Part shown: positions 26,538 through 35,415 of the stretch, in pieces
Numbering within the stretch: position 1 is the stretch's first letter
Layout: the number at the start of each line of letters is the position of its first letter
Source of the DNA: Cellvibrionales bacterium
Lineage (GTDB): Bacteria > Pseudomonadota > Gammaproteobacteria > Pseudomonadales > UBA7239
Length of the DNA: 64,000 bases
Direction of reading: 5' to 3'
Assembly (NCBI GenBank): GCA_016713115.1
Contig: JADJPU010000001.1
Coordinates: 2,294,001-2,358,000, forward strand
Position numbers and translations under genes: made by a program
Notes under the pieces: model-generated
Databases searched by the model: none
Told to the model about the DNA's origin: nothing
What the model saw: only the letters and a program-made list of their open reading frames with translations

Positions 26538-27172
26538 GCTGCGCTACTCGCAATAAATTGCTGCAAATAATGGATAATATTTTTTTGCACGACTTCCAAC
26601 GACTGTCCGGCATCAACAATGCGAAAGCGTTCGGGAAATTGTTTTGCGCGCTGATGGTACATGGCGCGAACGGCTTCAAAAAAATCCTGCTGCTCGCGTT
26701 CAAAACGATCAATCTGTTCACGATTACCTAAACGCGCCAACCCTGTGCCGACATCCACATCTAGTAAAAGCGTTAAATCCGGCTGCAAACCGCCCTGCAC
26801 GACGGTTTCTAAGGTGGCAATTGTATCCAATGACAGCTTGCGACCGCCGCCTTGATAGGCATAAGTGGCATCGGTAAAGCGATCACAAATCACCCACTCG
26901 CCGCGTTGCAATGCAGGCAGTATCACTTGTTGCAAATGCTGCGCTCTGGCAGCGAACATCAACAATAATTCTGTTTTTTCGCAGACTTTCTCATCACGCG
27001 GCGCTAATAACAGACTGCGAATTTCTTCTGCCAGCGGTGTGCCACCCGGTTCGCGCGTTTTAACATAGGAAATTGCTTGTGCTTGCAAAAAACTTTCCAC
27101 GCAAGCGATGTTGGTTGATTTTCCAACGCCTTCGCCGCCTTCAATAGTGATGAACTTTCCTAATAATGTCAT
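26534..27172 (-). CDS. tmk: Thymidylate kinase
   Basis: Tmk phosphorylates dTMP to dTDP for DNA synthesis. The 212-residue protein has the P-loop FITIEGGEGVGKSTN (about 7-21), the DRx motif VICDRFTDATYAYQGGGR and a lid region. TREPGGTPLAEEIRSLLL supplies the dTMP-binding Arg-Glu. It overlaps mltG upstream and holB downstream by 4 bases each, in the conserved pabC-mltG-tmk-holB order. Confidence 0.96.
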   Translation of the reverse strand: MTLLGKFITIEGGEGVGKSTNIACVESFLQAQAISYVKTREPGGTPLAEEIRSLLLAPRDEKVCEKTELLLMFAARAQHLQQVILPALQRGEWVICDRFTDATYAYQGGGRKLSLDTIATLETVVQGGLQPDLTLLLDVDVGTGLARLGNREQIDRFEREQQDFFEAVRAMYHQRAKQFPERFRIVDAGQSLEVVQKNIIHYLQQFIASSAA

Positions 27173-28251
27173 GGCGCTGCTTCCTTGTTCACGGCAGGCA
27201 CTTCGTTCGACGCTGGTAGCGGCGGTGCAGATTGATAATTGTCGTTGCGGCGCAGCTGAAATTCATTGATGGCATTCTGATGCTGCTCCAATGTTTCTGA
27301 AAAAGTGTGCGTGCCATTACCACGCGCCACAAAAAATAATGCACCGCTGTCGGTGGGATGCAGCGCTGCATGGATGGAGGCGCGCCCAGGCATGGCTATT
27401 GGCGTGGGAGGCAGGCCGTCTATCACATAAGTATTCCACGGCGAGTACTCTTTGAGTTGGCTGCGTTTTAAGTCGCCATTAAAGTTTTTCCCCAAGCCAT
27501 AAATAACAGTCGGATCTGTCTGTAATTTCATGCCTTTTTTCATGCGCCGCACGAAAACACCGGCAATCTGTTTTCTTTCATCAGCTACACCGGTTTCTTT
27601 TTCCACAATACTGGCCATGATCAGTGCTTCGTACGGCGTTTTATATGGCAAGTCTGACGCACGATTTTTCCACTCTTCATCCAAAATGGAATTCATGCGG
27701 TTGTGTGCAACACGCAGCACATCGGAAACTTTCATACCACTGACATAGCTATAAGTATCAGGAAATAACCAGCCTTCTGCCTGCTGGCGCGTAAATCCTA
27801 ACAGCGTCTTGTGAGCCTCATCACTGAGATTCGTTAGATCATCAATCAGCTTTTTTTGTTCGGACAGTTGTTTTAGTGCATCAGCAAAAGTATTGCCTTC
27901 TACAAAAGTAATTTGATACTGGATAACTTTTCCTGACGCCAATATCTGTAACAGAGTCTCTCCGGTAACTCCCTGCTGCAATTCGTATTCACCCGCACGA
28001 ATATGCGTTTGATTTTTCCAGCGTGCATACGCCAACAGCCAGCGCGGATGCCGCACCACCCCTTCTTCTGCCAAGCGGTTCACAATACTGGTCAGCGTTT
28101 CACCCTGCCCGACCAGAACTGTTTGTGTCGGCGTGGCAAGTTTTATCGGTCGATACAGAGTTCCATTAACCTCCCATACGCCGTACAACAGCGTCAGGAT
28201 GACGGCAAAAACCAGTGTTTGGATAACATAGCGAGCCGTAAACTTAGACAT
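27169..28251 (-). CDS. mltG: Endolytic murein transglycosylase MltG
   Basis: MltG is an inner-membrane enzyme that cleaves nascent glycan strands and sets their length. The 360 residues show one N-terminal membrane helix (about 9-27), a LysM-like domain (VLVGQGETLTSIVNRLAEEG) and the YceG catalytic domain. The active Glu is in MASIVEKETG, followed by LQTDPTVIYGLG and the conserved GLPPTPIAMPG. The first 8 bases overlap the pabC stop region. The length and gene order are standard. Confidence 0.95.
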   Translation of the reverse strand: MSKFTARYVIQTLVFAVILTLLYGVWEVNGTLYRPIKLATPTQTVLVGQGETLTSIVNRLAEEGVVRHPRWLLAYARWKNQTHIRAGEYELQQGVTGETLLQILASGKVIQYQITFVEGNTFADALKQLSEQKKLIDDLTNLSDEAHKTLLGFTRQQAEGWLFPDTYSYVSGMKVSDVLRVAHNRMNSILDEEWKNRASDLPYKTPYEALIMASIVEKETGVADERKQIAGVFVRRMKKGMKLQTDPTVIYGLGKNFNGDLKRSQLKEYSPWNTYVIDGLPPTPIAMPGRASIHAALHPTDSGALFFVARGNGTHTFSETLEQHQNAINEFQLRRNDNYQSAPPLPASNEVPAVNKEAAP

Positions 28252-29062
28252 AAAGCCTCGTGTAACCCAACACAGACAGTTGCTGCCAGAATTGTTCAGT
28301 CATTTTGAGATTCATTTTAATTTTACTGACACCAATAGCTCGCACAGGAACAATACCGATGACGCTGTTGCAGATAAACATCGCATCGGCGGCCAAACAA
28401 TCGTTCAGTGTCAAACGCATTTCTTGTACTGGTAGTGCCATTTGTGCAGAAAATTGCTGCATCACCGCTGCGCGCATCACACCAGCTACACCACAATGAT
28501 TTAGGCTAGGCGTAAGCAATGTTTTATCGTGCAAAATAAAAACATTACTGCTGATACCTTCGATCACACTGCCGCTTTCATCCAGCATTAAACCTTCTTG
28601 ATACAGCCGCTCATCGCGCTCGTTGGCGGCCAGCACTTGCTCCAGGCGATTCAGATGTTTGATACCCGCCAAGGCTGGGTTACTTGATAAGCGTTGCTGG
28701 CACGACTGCAAACCCACGCCTTGTGTTAAACGCTGTTTAGAAAATTGTGGAGCGGAATAAGCTTTGATGCTTACCGTGACATTCGTTGCCGTTTGCGCAC
28801 GATAGCCGCGCTGACCACCTGCGCGCGCAATGACTATTTTTATCACCGAGTTGCTGTGCTTCATGGCGCAGGCAAAAAAATCTTTTTCTATCGCGGCAAT
28901 ATTGCAGTTGATGTTGAGTCGTTTTGCCGCTTCAGTTAAACGCGCACGATGAAACGCCCACAAAGGCGCAGCACCGTCAATGACAAGTATCGTTTCAAAA
29001 AAACCATCGCCATAAGAGACGGCTCGCTCCCAGGCGTTTGGAATGGCAGCGGCAGCGTGCAT
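28244..29062 (-). CDS. pabC: Aminodeoxychorismate lyase
   Basis: A PLP enzyme of fold type IV that releases pyruvate from 4-amino-4-deoxychorismate to give p-aminobenzoate for folate. The 272 residues include SYGDGFFETIL (near 17-27), IKHLNRLEQVLA with the PLP Lys, EGISSNVFI and the C-terminal TPSLNHCGVAGVMRAAV. Its partner PabB is also in this window at 44357, but in a separate locus. It begins 21 bases after fabF in the fatty-acid operon, the usual arrangement. Confidence 0.94.
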   Translation of the reverse strand: MHAAAAIPNAWERAVSYGDGFFETILVIDGAAPLWAFHRARLTEAAKRLNINCNIAAIEKDFFACAMKHSNSVIKIVIARAGGQRGYRAQTATNVTVSIKAYSAPQFSKQRLTQGVGLQSCQQRLSSNPALAGIKHLNRLEQVLAANERDERLYQEGLMLDESGSVIEGISSNVFILHDKTLLTPSLNHCGVAGVMRAAVMQQFSAQMALPVQEMRLTLNDCLAADAMFICNSVIGIVPVRAIGVSKIKMNLKMTEQFWQQLSVLGYTRLYV

Positions 29063-29083
29063 CTGAGCTTACCGCCGCCTGCG

Positions 29084-30322
29084 TCAGACTTTTCCGAACA
29101 GCAAAGTGCCGTTGGTGCCACCAAAACCAAACGAGTTGGACATGGTGTAGCGAATATTCATGGCCTGTGGTTGATGTGGCACAAAATTCAAATCGCAACC
29201 TTCATCTGGGTTGTCCAAATTGATGGTGGGTGGTGCGACTTGATCGCGAATTGCCAATACAGAAAAAATGGCCTCAATCGCGCCGGCTGCGCCCAATAAA
29301 TGTCCGGTCATGGATTTGGTGGAGCTCACCGCCACTTGTGCAGCCGCATTACCCATCACACTTTTCACTGCGCGACATTCAGCAATATCGCCCGCTGGCG
29401 TGGAGGTACCGTGCGCGTTGATGTATTGCAAATCAGCTGCATTAATTTTTGCATCGCGCAAGGCATTCATCATTGAGCGTGCCGCGCCGTTGCCATCTTC
29501 TGGTGGCGAAGTCATGTGATAGGCGTCATCACTCATGCCAAAACCGCACAATTCGGCATAAATTTTTGCACCGCGCCCCTTGGCACTTTCGTATTCTTCC
29601 AACACCACGATGCCTGCGCCGTCTGCCAGAACAAAACCGTCGCGGTCTTTATCCCAAGGGCGGCTCGCTGTGGTAGGCGCATCATTGCGAGTGGACAATG
29701 CGCGCGCGGCAGCAAAGCCACCCAAACCCACAGGTGTGCAAGCCATTTCTGCGCCACCGGCGACCATCATGTCGGCCTCGCCCAGTGCAATCATGCGTGC
29801 AGCCAAACCGATGTTATGCGTACCCGTTGTGCACGCTGTTGTGACGGCAATGTTCGGACCGCGTAAACCGTATTTAATTGCCAAATTACCAGCGACCATA
29901 TTGATGATGCTGCCCGGCACAAAAAACGGTGAAATGCGGCGCGGCCCTTTGGTGTTAATCAAGTCGCGGTTTTCTTCAATCGCACCAATGCCGCCGATGC
30001 CGGAACCAATAGCAGAACCGCAACGATCGGCATTTTCTTCCGTCACCACAAAACCGCTGTCTTCCACGGCTTGCATGCTGGCGACTAAACCGTATTGGAT
30101 AAACGCATCCATCTTGCGCGCATCTTTTAATGGCATGTATTGCTCAATATCCAAACCGCGAATATTGCCGGCAAATTGTGTGGTGAACGGTGTGGCATCA
30201 AAGTGTTCAATGGTGGCGATGCCACTTTTAGCTGCCAAGATACCTTCCCATGTACTGGCGACGGTGTTGCCCAATGGCGTAACCATGCCCAGACCTGTAA
30301 CCACAACTCTTCTGCCTAACAC
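29084..30322 (-). CDS. fabF: 3-oxoacyl-ACP synthase II (FabF)
   Basis: FabF condenses malonyl-ACP with acyl-ACP during chain elongation. From the GTG at 30322, which follows AAGGAG by 6 bases, the protein has 412 residues and opens with LGRRVVVTGLGMVTPLGN, as the family does. An upstream ATG at 30352 would add 10 non-conserved residues. The Cys-His-His triad is in TTACTTGTHNIG, NAHGTSTPAGD and SSTKSMTGHLLGAAG. The C-terminus MSNSFGFGGTNGTLLF is typical. It follows acpP after an intergenic region with two hairpins. Confidence 0.96.
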   Translation of the reverse strand: MLGRRVVVTGLGMVTPLGNTVASTWEGILAAKSGIATIEHFDATPFTTQFAGNIRGLDIEQYMPLKDARKMDAFIQYGLVASMQAVEDSGFVVTEENADRCGSAIGSGIGGIGAIEENRDLINTKGPRRISPFFVPGSIINMVAGNLAIKYGLRGPNIAVTTACTTGTHNIGLAARMIALGEADMMVAGGAEMACTPVGLGGFAAARALSTRNDAPTTASRPWDKDRDGFVLADGAGIVVLEEYESAKGRGAKIYAELCGFGMSDDAYHMTSPPEDGNGAARSMMNALRDAKINAADLQYINAHGTSTPAGDIAECRAVKSVMGNAAAQVAVSSTKSMTGHLLGAAGAIEAIFSVLAIRDQVAPPTINLDNPDEGCDLNFVPHQPQAMNIRYTMSNSFGFGGTNGTLLFGKV

Positions 30323-30355
30323 GCAAAACTCCTTCGTTATGCTTTGACCCAAAAG

Positions 30356-30384
30356 AAAAGCCGCACTGCAAAGTAACGGCTTTT
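30356..30384 (-). terminator. Hairpin with U-tract between acpP and fabF
   Basis: On the minus strand AAAAGCCG pairs with CGGCTTTT around a 13-base loop, followed by CTTTT. A second perfect hairpin (GAACCGC/GCGGTTC, about 30405-30423) lies just before it. Together they sit between acpP and fabF and probably terminate part of the transcripts, which would explain how acyl carrier protein is made in excess over FabF. Confidence 0.65.
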
Positions 30385-30427
30385 CAATTTATAGCTGATC
30401 GAGCCGAACCGCTACAGCGGTTCAATC

Positions 30428-30664
30428 TCACTTCAGGTGCGTATTGACATAATCAATAGCCAACTGAACGGTAGTGATTTTTTCAGCTTCTTCGTCTGGG
30501 ATCTCTGTGTCGAATTCTTCTTCCAGAGCCATGACGAGCTCAACAGTGTCCAGAGAATCTGCGCCGAGATCTTCTACGAAAGAGGCTTCGTTTTTAACAT
30601 CTTCTTCTTTTACACCGAGTTGCTCTGCAACGATTTTCTTAACGCGTTCTTCAATGCTGCTCAT
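30428..30664 (-). CDS. acpP: Acyl carrier protein
   Basis: The small acidic carrier of growing acyl chains. From the ATG at 30664 it has 78 residues, starts MSSIEERVKKIVAEQLGV and holds the phosphopantetheine Ser in EDLGADSLDTVELVMALEE. An earlier in-frame start would add an unlikely 10-residue tail. It is the first gene of its cluster here. The usual upstream fabD and fabG are absent, and livK lies divergently on the other side. Confidence 0.97.
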   Translation of the reverse strand: MSSIEERVKKIVAEQLGVKEEDVKNEASFVEDLGADSLDTVELVMALEEEFDTEIPDEEAEKITTVQLAIDYVNTHLK

Positions 30665-30854
30665 GGTTCTAGTTTGCTCCGTAGGGGTTATCAAGACCGG
30701 CAGCCGTTGTATTTGTATAACTGCGCCGATTTCGAGTGGGCATTCTACCTGTATTTTTTTTCAAAAGGAAAGGCTGAGAATACTTGCAAATATCGTAGTT
30801 TTCGGGCTGAGAAAAAAGGATAATCCCGCATCTTGAAAGTCAAGGACTTTTCTC

Positions 30855-32036
30855 ATGCGTGTATCGATGAAGGCCGCCTGTGCGCTCTTGGCTTCTCTCT
30901 CTGTATTAGCGGGCTGTGGCAAATCACCTGCACCAACCTCCACCACCCCCAATAGCAGTGCCGCCAGCGATACTCTCAATATCCGCATCGGTCATGCCGC
31001 CCCGCTGACAGGGCCGCAAGCCCACCTCGGCAAAGATAATGAAAACGCCATCCGCTTGGCGATTGATGAACTCAATAGCCAAAACTTCATGATTGCCGGC
31101 AAAAAGGCGCGCTTTGAGCTGATGTCCGAAGACGATATGGCCGATCCGCGCACGGCCACGCAAGTCGCGCAGAACTTAGTGGATGCCGGTGTTAGCGGTG
31201 TCATCGGGCATTTGAACTCAGGTACCACTATTCCTGCCTCCAAGATTTATCACGATGCCGGTTTAGTACAAATTTCTCCCTCTGCCACGGCTACCGCCTA
31301 CACCGAGCAGGGCTTTCCTGGCGTGTTTCGTGTGATGGCGAATGACAGCCAACAGGGCAAACAACTGGCGCGCTACGCCGTGCAAACACTGGGTATCAAA
31401 AAACTGGCCATCATTGATGACCGCACCGCTTACGGCCAAGGCTTGGCGGATGTGTTTGCCAAAACAGCTGAATCGCTAGGTGCCAGCATTGTCAAACGCG
31501 AATTTACCACCGACAAATCCAGCGACTTCAACGCCATTCTCACCAGCATCAAAGGCTCTGATGCACAACTACTGTTCTTTGGCGGCATGGATGCACAAGG
31601 TGCACCGATGGTGAAGCAGCTGCGCGCGCTGGGCATCACCATGCCTTTTATGGGCGGTGACGGTATCTACACCGCAGAGTTTCTCAAGCTAGCTGGCAAT
31701 GATGCTGAAGGCGTGATCGGCTCCCTGCCCGGCATCCCTTTGGCGAACATGAAAGGCGGTCCAGAGTTCAAACAAAAATTTGAAGCCAAATACGGCGTGA
31801 TCCAGCTCTACGCGCCCTATGTTTACGACGCTATGAATATGATGGCTAAAGCCATGCAACAAGCGGGCAGCATTGACCCCGCCCAGTACCGCCCTGTGTT
31901 GGCGACGATGGAATATGCTGGGCTGACTTCTGCTATTCGCTTTGACGCCAAAGGCGATCTACTTAATAGCCCCGTTTCTATCTATCAGGCACAAAACGGG
32001 CAGTGGCAGTTCATCAAAACTGCCAGCGATCAATAA
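30855..32036 (+). CDS. livK: Branched-chain amino-acid ABC transporter, substrate-binding lipoprotein
   Basis: The protein has 393 residues. The signal sequence ends in a lipobox LAGC with Cys21, so the mature protein is lipid-anchored. Classical E. coli LivK is soluble. The type-1 periplasmic binding fold follows: IRIGHAAPLTGPQAHLG, GVIGHLNSGTTIPAS, IDDRTAYGQGLADVF and PYVYDAMNMMAKAMQ. AAGGA lies 8 bases before the ATG. It heads livKHMG. The likely ligands are Leu, Ile and Val, but related systems bind other amides or amino acids. Confidence 0.9.
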   Translation: MRVSMKAACALLASLSVLAGCGKSPAPTSTTPNSSAASDTLNIRIGHAAPLTGPQAHLGKDNENAIRLAIDELNSQNFMIAGKKARFELMSEDDMADPRTATQVAQNLVDAGVSGVIGHLNSGTTIPASKIYHDAGLVQISPSATATAYTEQGFPGVFRVMANDSQQGKQLARYAVQTLGIKKLAIIDDRTAYGQGLADVFAKTAESLGASIVKREFTTDKSSDFNAILTSIKGSDAQLLFFGGMDAQGAPMVKQLRALGITMPFMGGDGIYTAEFLKLAGNDAEGVIGSLPGIPLANMKGGPEFKQKFEAKYGVIQLYAPYVYDAMNMMAKAMQQAGSIDPAQYRPVLATMEYAGLTSAIRFDAKGDLLNSPVSIYQAQNGQWQFIKTASDQ

Positions 32037-32054
32037 GAATAACGCCTATCAACA

Positions 32055-32981
32055 ATGGAAATCTTTGCCCAGCAATTAGCCAACGGTCTGATTCTGGGCA
32101 GCATTTATGCTCTGATCGCTCTCGGCTACACCATGGTGTACGGCATCCTCGGCCTGATCAACTTCGCTCACGGTGAAGTCACCATGATGGGTGCCATGCT
32201 GTCCATCACCCTGCTGAATGTGCTGCTGAATATTGCCGGTCTACCACCTGCGCTCTGCATTGGCATTACCCTACTGATTACCCTGCCCGCCTGCATGTTG
32301 TTAGGCGTGGGGATTGAACGCATTGCCTACCGACCGCTGCGCAATGCACCGCGTTTGGCACCCTTGATTACGGCAATTGGGGTGTCCATCGTGCTGCAAA
32401 ATGTGGCAATGATGATTTGGGGACGCGGCTATCAACGCTTTCCTGACATCCTGTCTACTCAACCTTTTTCCTTTATGCACGCCAGCCTAACGCCCACCAA
32501 AGTGGCCATCGTGCTGGTTTCCGCCTTGGTGCTGAGTGGTTTGTGGCTGCTGGTGAACCGCACGCCGTTGGGACGCGCCATGCGCGCCACCGCGCAAGAC
32601 AGCCAAGTGGCGCAGTTGATGGGGGTCAATATCAACCGCGTGATCGCCGCCACTTTTGCCATTGGCTCAGCTTTGGGTTCACTGGCTGGCTTTTTGGTAG
32701 CGGCGAATTATGGACAAGCCGACCCTTACATGGGTTTTATGTTGGGCTTGAAAGCATTTTCTGCCGCGGTATTGGGCGGCATCGGTAACTTAGCGGGTGC
32801 GGTGATCGGCGGCTTGCTACTCGGCTTAATTGAGAGTTTTGGCGCGGGCTATATTGGCGAACTGACCGGCGGTGTTTTAGGCAGTAACTATCAGGATATT
32901 TTCGCCTTTTTGGTGTTGGTCAGCGTGTTGGTGCTAAAACCCTCCGGCTTGCTCGGCAAAAACACCGTGGAGCGCGCCTAA
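32055..32981 (+). CDS. livH: Branched-chain amino-acid ABC transporter permease LivH
   Basis: An inner-membrane permease of 308 residues with about eight hydrophobic helices. The opening QQLANGLILGSIYALIALGYTMVYGI and the following INFAHGE are diagnostic of LivH. The EAA-like coupling region RAMRATAQDSQVAQLMGVN is near 178-196. It is 18 bases from livK, and its stop shares a base with the livM start (TAATG). Confidence 0.95.
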   Translation: MEIFAQQLANGLILGSIYALIALGYTMVYGILGLINFAHGEVTMMGAMLSITLLNVLLNIAGLPPALCIGITLLITLPACMLLGVGIERIAYRPLRNAPRLAPLITAIGVSIVLQNVAMMIWGRGYQRFPDILSTQPFSFMHASLTPTKVAIVLVSALVLSGLWLLVNRTPLGRAMRATAQDSQVAQLMGVNINRVIAATFAIGSALGSLAGFLVAANYGQADPYMGFMLGLKAFSAAVLGGIGNLAGAVIGGLLLGLIESFGAGYIGELTGGVLGSNYQDIFAFLVLVSVLVLKPSGLLGKNTVERA

Positions 32982-34009
32982 TGAAAGCCACCGTCCCCAA
33001 TAAAGTGTGGCTCGGCTATGGCTTGCTAGTGCTGGCCGCTCTGTTGCTGCCTTTTTTAACCGGCGCCGCTTTTGGCAGCGGCTGGGTACGCACGCTAGAT
33101 TTTGTGCTGCTCTCCGCCATGCTCGCACTGGGCTTGAATATTGTGGTGGGCTACGCGGGGTTGCTCGATCTCGGCTACATCGCGTTTTATGCATTAGGAG
33201 CTTATGTGTACGCCCTGCTCGCTTCACCGCATTTAGGATTGCACTGGTCTCCGTTTGTTATTTTGCCATTAGGTGCTGTGGTGGCTGGTATATTTGGCGT
33301 GTTGCTCGGCGCACCCACACTGCGTTTGCGTGGCGATTATCTCGCCATTGTCACACTGGGTTTTGGCGAAATTGTGCGTTTATTCATGAACAATCTTGAT
33401 CGCCCCTTTAATCTCACCAACGGCCCGCAAGGCATCAATTTGATTGATCCTTTGTTTACTGTGCAGCCATTTCAGCTTTTTGGTTTGCGTATTACTTCTG
33501 TTTATCTCTACTACTATTTGTTTTTATTTTTAGCCTGCCTTGTCGTTTTTATTTCAATCCGATTACAAGATTCACGCATTGGTCGCGCATGGATGGCCGT
33601 GCGCGAAGATGAAATGGCGGCGAAAGCCTGCGGCATCAATACTCGCAATATCAAATTATTAGCCTTTGCAATGGGCGCCTCCTTTGGCGGTGTGGCGGGT
33701 GGTTTATTTGCCGGCTTTCAAGGTTTTGTCAGCCCAGAAAGTTTTGTGCTGCTCGAATCCATCATGGTGCTGTGCATGGTGGTGCTCGGTGGCATGGGCA
33801 ATATTGCCGGCGTGATTTTAGGTGCAGCACTATTGACGATCACACCAGAAATTTTTCGTGATGTCGCAGTGCCTCTGCAAAACTCTTTGCTGGGTCGTAC
33901 CGTGATCGATCCTGAAAATTTGCGCATGTTGTTATTTGGGGTAACGCTAGTTGCCACGATGCTATATAAGCCACAAGGTTTGTGGCCTGCACGCTTTGGC
34001 AGTCGCTGA
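32981..34009 (+). CDS. livM: Branched-chain amino-acid ABC transporter permease LivM
   Basis: The second permease of the importer, 342 residues and strongly hydrophobic. The LALGLNIVVGYAGLLDLGYIAFYALGAY segment and the GRAWMAVREDEMAAKACGIN coupling loop are typical. Its length is that of the short LivM class without the extra N-terminal part found in E. coli. The livG start lies one base after its stop. Confidence 0.95.
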   Translation: MKATVPNKVWLGYGLLVLAALLLPFLTGAAFGSGWVRTLDFVLLSAMLALGLNIVVGYAGLLDLGYIAFYALGAYVYALLASPHLGLHWSPFVILPLGAVVAGIFGVLLGAPTLRLRGDYLAIVTLGFGEIVRLFMNNLDRPFNLTNGPQGINLIDPLFTVQPFQLFGLRITSVYLYYYLFLFLACLVVFISIRLQDSRIGRAWMAVREDEMAAKACGINTRNIKLLAFAMGASFGGVAGGLFAGFQGFVSPESFVLLESIMVLCMVVLGGMGNIAGVILGAALLTITPEIFRDVAVPLQNSLLGRTVIDPENLRMLLFGVTLVATMLYKPQGLWPARFGSR

Positions 34010-34010
34010 A

Positions 34011-34773
34011 ATGCAACCATTACTGGAAGTGTGCAATATCAGCAAACGCTTTGGCGGTTTGCAGGCATTGGACGATGTTTCCTTTTCTGTGCCAGAAAAA
34101 TGTATCTATGGCGTAATCGGTCCAAACGGTGCGGGTAAAACTTCGCTGTTCAATATTATTACCGGCCTGTATCAAGCAGATACCGGAAAAATGTTGCTGT
34201 ACAAAAAATATTCTGAATGCGCCACCTCATAACATTGTTGAACAAGGTATTGCGCGTACTTTTCAGAACATCCGTTTATTTAGCAACATGACGGTGCTGG
34301 AAAATGTCATGGTTGGCCGTCATGCACGCACAAAAACAGCAGCACTGGGTGCTGTGTTGCGTCATTCAGCAGCGCGCCATGAAGAAAAAGCCATTCGTGA
34401 ATGCGCCATCGCACTGCTGACTTATGTTGGCTTGCAAGAGTCGCTATACGATAAACGCGCGGGAGATTTGTCTTACGGCTACCAACGGCGCTTAGAAATA
34501 GCACGCGCCTTGGCAACCGATCCCCTGCTATTGGCATTGGATGAGCCTGCAGCAGGCATGAACCCTACCGAAACCGAAGCACTGCGCGAATTGCTGTTAC
34601 GAATTTGCAGCGATGGCATCACAGTTTTGCTGATAGAACACGATGTAAAACTGGTGATGGAGTTATGTCACCACATCACCGTGTTGGATTACGGAAAAAA
34701 AATTGCCGAAGGCGCGCCAGAACAAGTGCAACAAAACCCTGCGGTTATTGAGGCGTATTTGGGGAAAGCGTGA
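34011..34773 (+). CDS. livG: Branched-chain amino-acid ABC transporter ATPase LivG, frameshifted as sequenced
   Basis: LivG powers the importer from the cytoplasm. The restored length is about 253 residues, normal for LivG. Walker A is GPNGAGKTS, the Q-loop region is ARTFQNIRLF, the signature LSYGYQRRLEIARALA and Walker B LLLALDEPAAGMNP, followed by a switch His in LIEHDVK. The frame opened at 34011 stops at 34232, and the rest of LivG continues in the +1 frame. The break is in the A-run 34203-34208: six A are present, and five would restore LLYKNILNAPPHN. The livF ATPase that normally follows is missing. A convergent HAD gene overlaps the end by 29 bases. Confidence 0.88.
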
Positions 34774-35410
34774 GCAATGCACGGAGCTCATGAATGGCGA
34801 CATGAAAATCATTCGTAACTTGCATGCCATGTATCCCAAGGCATTCTGCACTCAAAACATTTTGCTCAACATCATCAAGAAACACTGCGCGTTGTGGCGC
34901 AACATTACCCATAGCTACCAACGCGTGTTGATAAATCGCAGCATCCGGTTTGCGCATACCAAGCTCGCTAGAATCAAATACTTGATCGATTAATTCATCA
35001 ACAGGCATCAGCGAACGCCAACCATCGCGAAATTCGCGCACATTGTTGGTGATGATCGCCGTGGCATAGCCTGCAGTTTTTACTTCGCGCAGCAAAGCAA
35101 CCATCGGTTCGCGCATCAAATTGCCACTCGCCATGCGTACTAATAAATCTAACGGGTCGACGGTTAGCTCAGCACTTTCACCCAAAGCCATAATACCTGC
35201 GCGTGCATCATCAAAACTGATTTCTCCACGCTCTAGTCGATGCCAAGGATGATCGGTATCTTGATGATACGCACCAAACATCAACCCAGAAAACTGTGCA
35301 GTATCCACACCCATCTCTCTGGCCATGCTTTCCACAGCAGCAAAAGGCGACTCTGTAAAAACACCGCCAAAATCAAACAGCACCAGATCAATCGAGCGTG
35401 GAGTTTTCAT
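34745..35410 (-). CDS. HAD-family hydrolase
   Basis: A 221-residue haloacid-dehalogenase-fold protein. Motif I is LVLFDFGGVFTES, with Gly-Gly-Val in place of the usual DxDGT, as in the HAD-IA group close to epoxide-hydrolase N-domains and YihX-like phosphatases. Motif II is AIITNN, and GMRKPDAAIYQ and VFLDDVEQNV are motifs III and IV. I chose the ATG at 35410, 5 bases after the acyl-CoA synthetase stop. It is the last gene of a five-gene operon. The substrate is unknown. The missing second Asp of motif I (DFG rather than DxD) suggests the chemistry may differ from phosphatase. Confidence 0.85.
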   Translation of the reverse strand: MKTPRSIDLVLFDFGGVFTESPFAAVESMAREMGVDTAQFSGLMFGAYHQDTDHPWHRLERGEISFDDARAGIMALGESAELTVDPLDLLVRMASGNLMREPMVALLREVKTAGYATAIITNNVREFRDGWRSLMPVDELIDQVFDSSELGMRKPDAAIYQHALVAMGNVAPQRAVFLDDVEQNVLSAECLGIHGMQVTNDFHVAIHELRALLTLSPNTPQ

Positions 35411-35415
35411 AGCAA

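Noticed and set aside
29580..30347. Long plus-strand open frame of 255 codons opposite fabF
   Set aside because: It lies wholly antisense to a clear FabF with intact catalytic residues, and the translation is low-complexity Ala/Ser/Pro without domain motifs.
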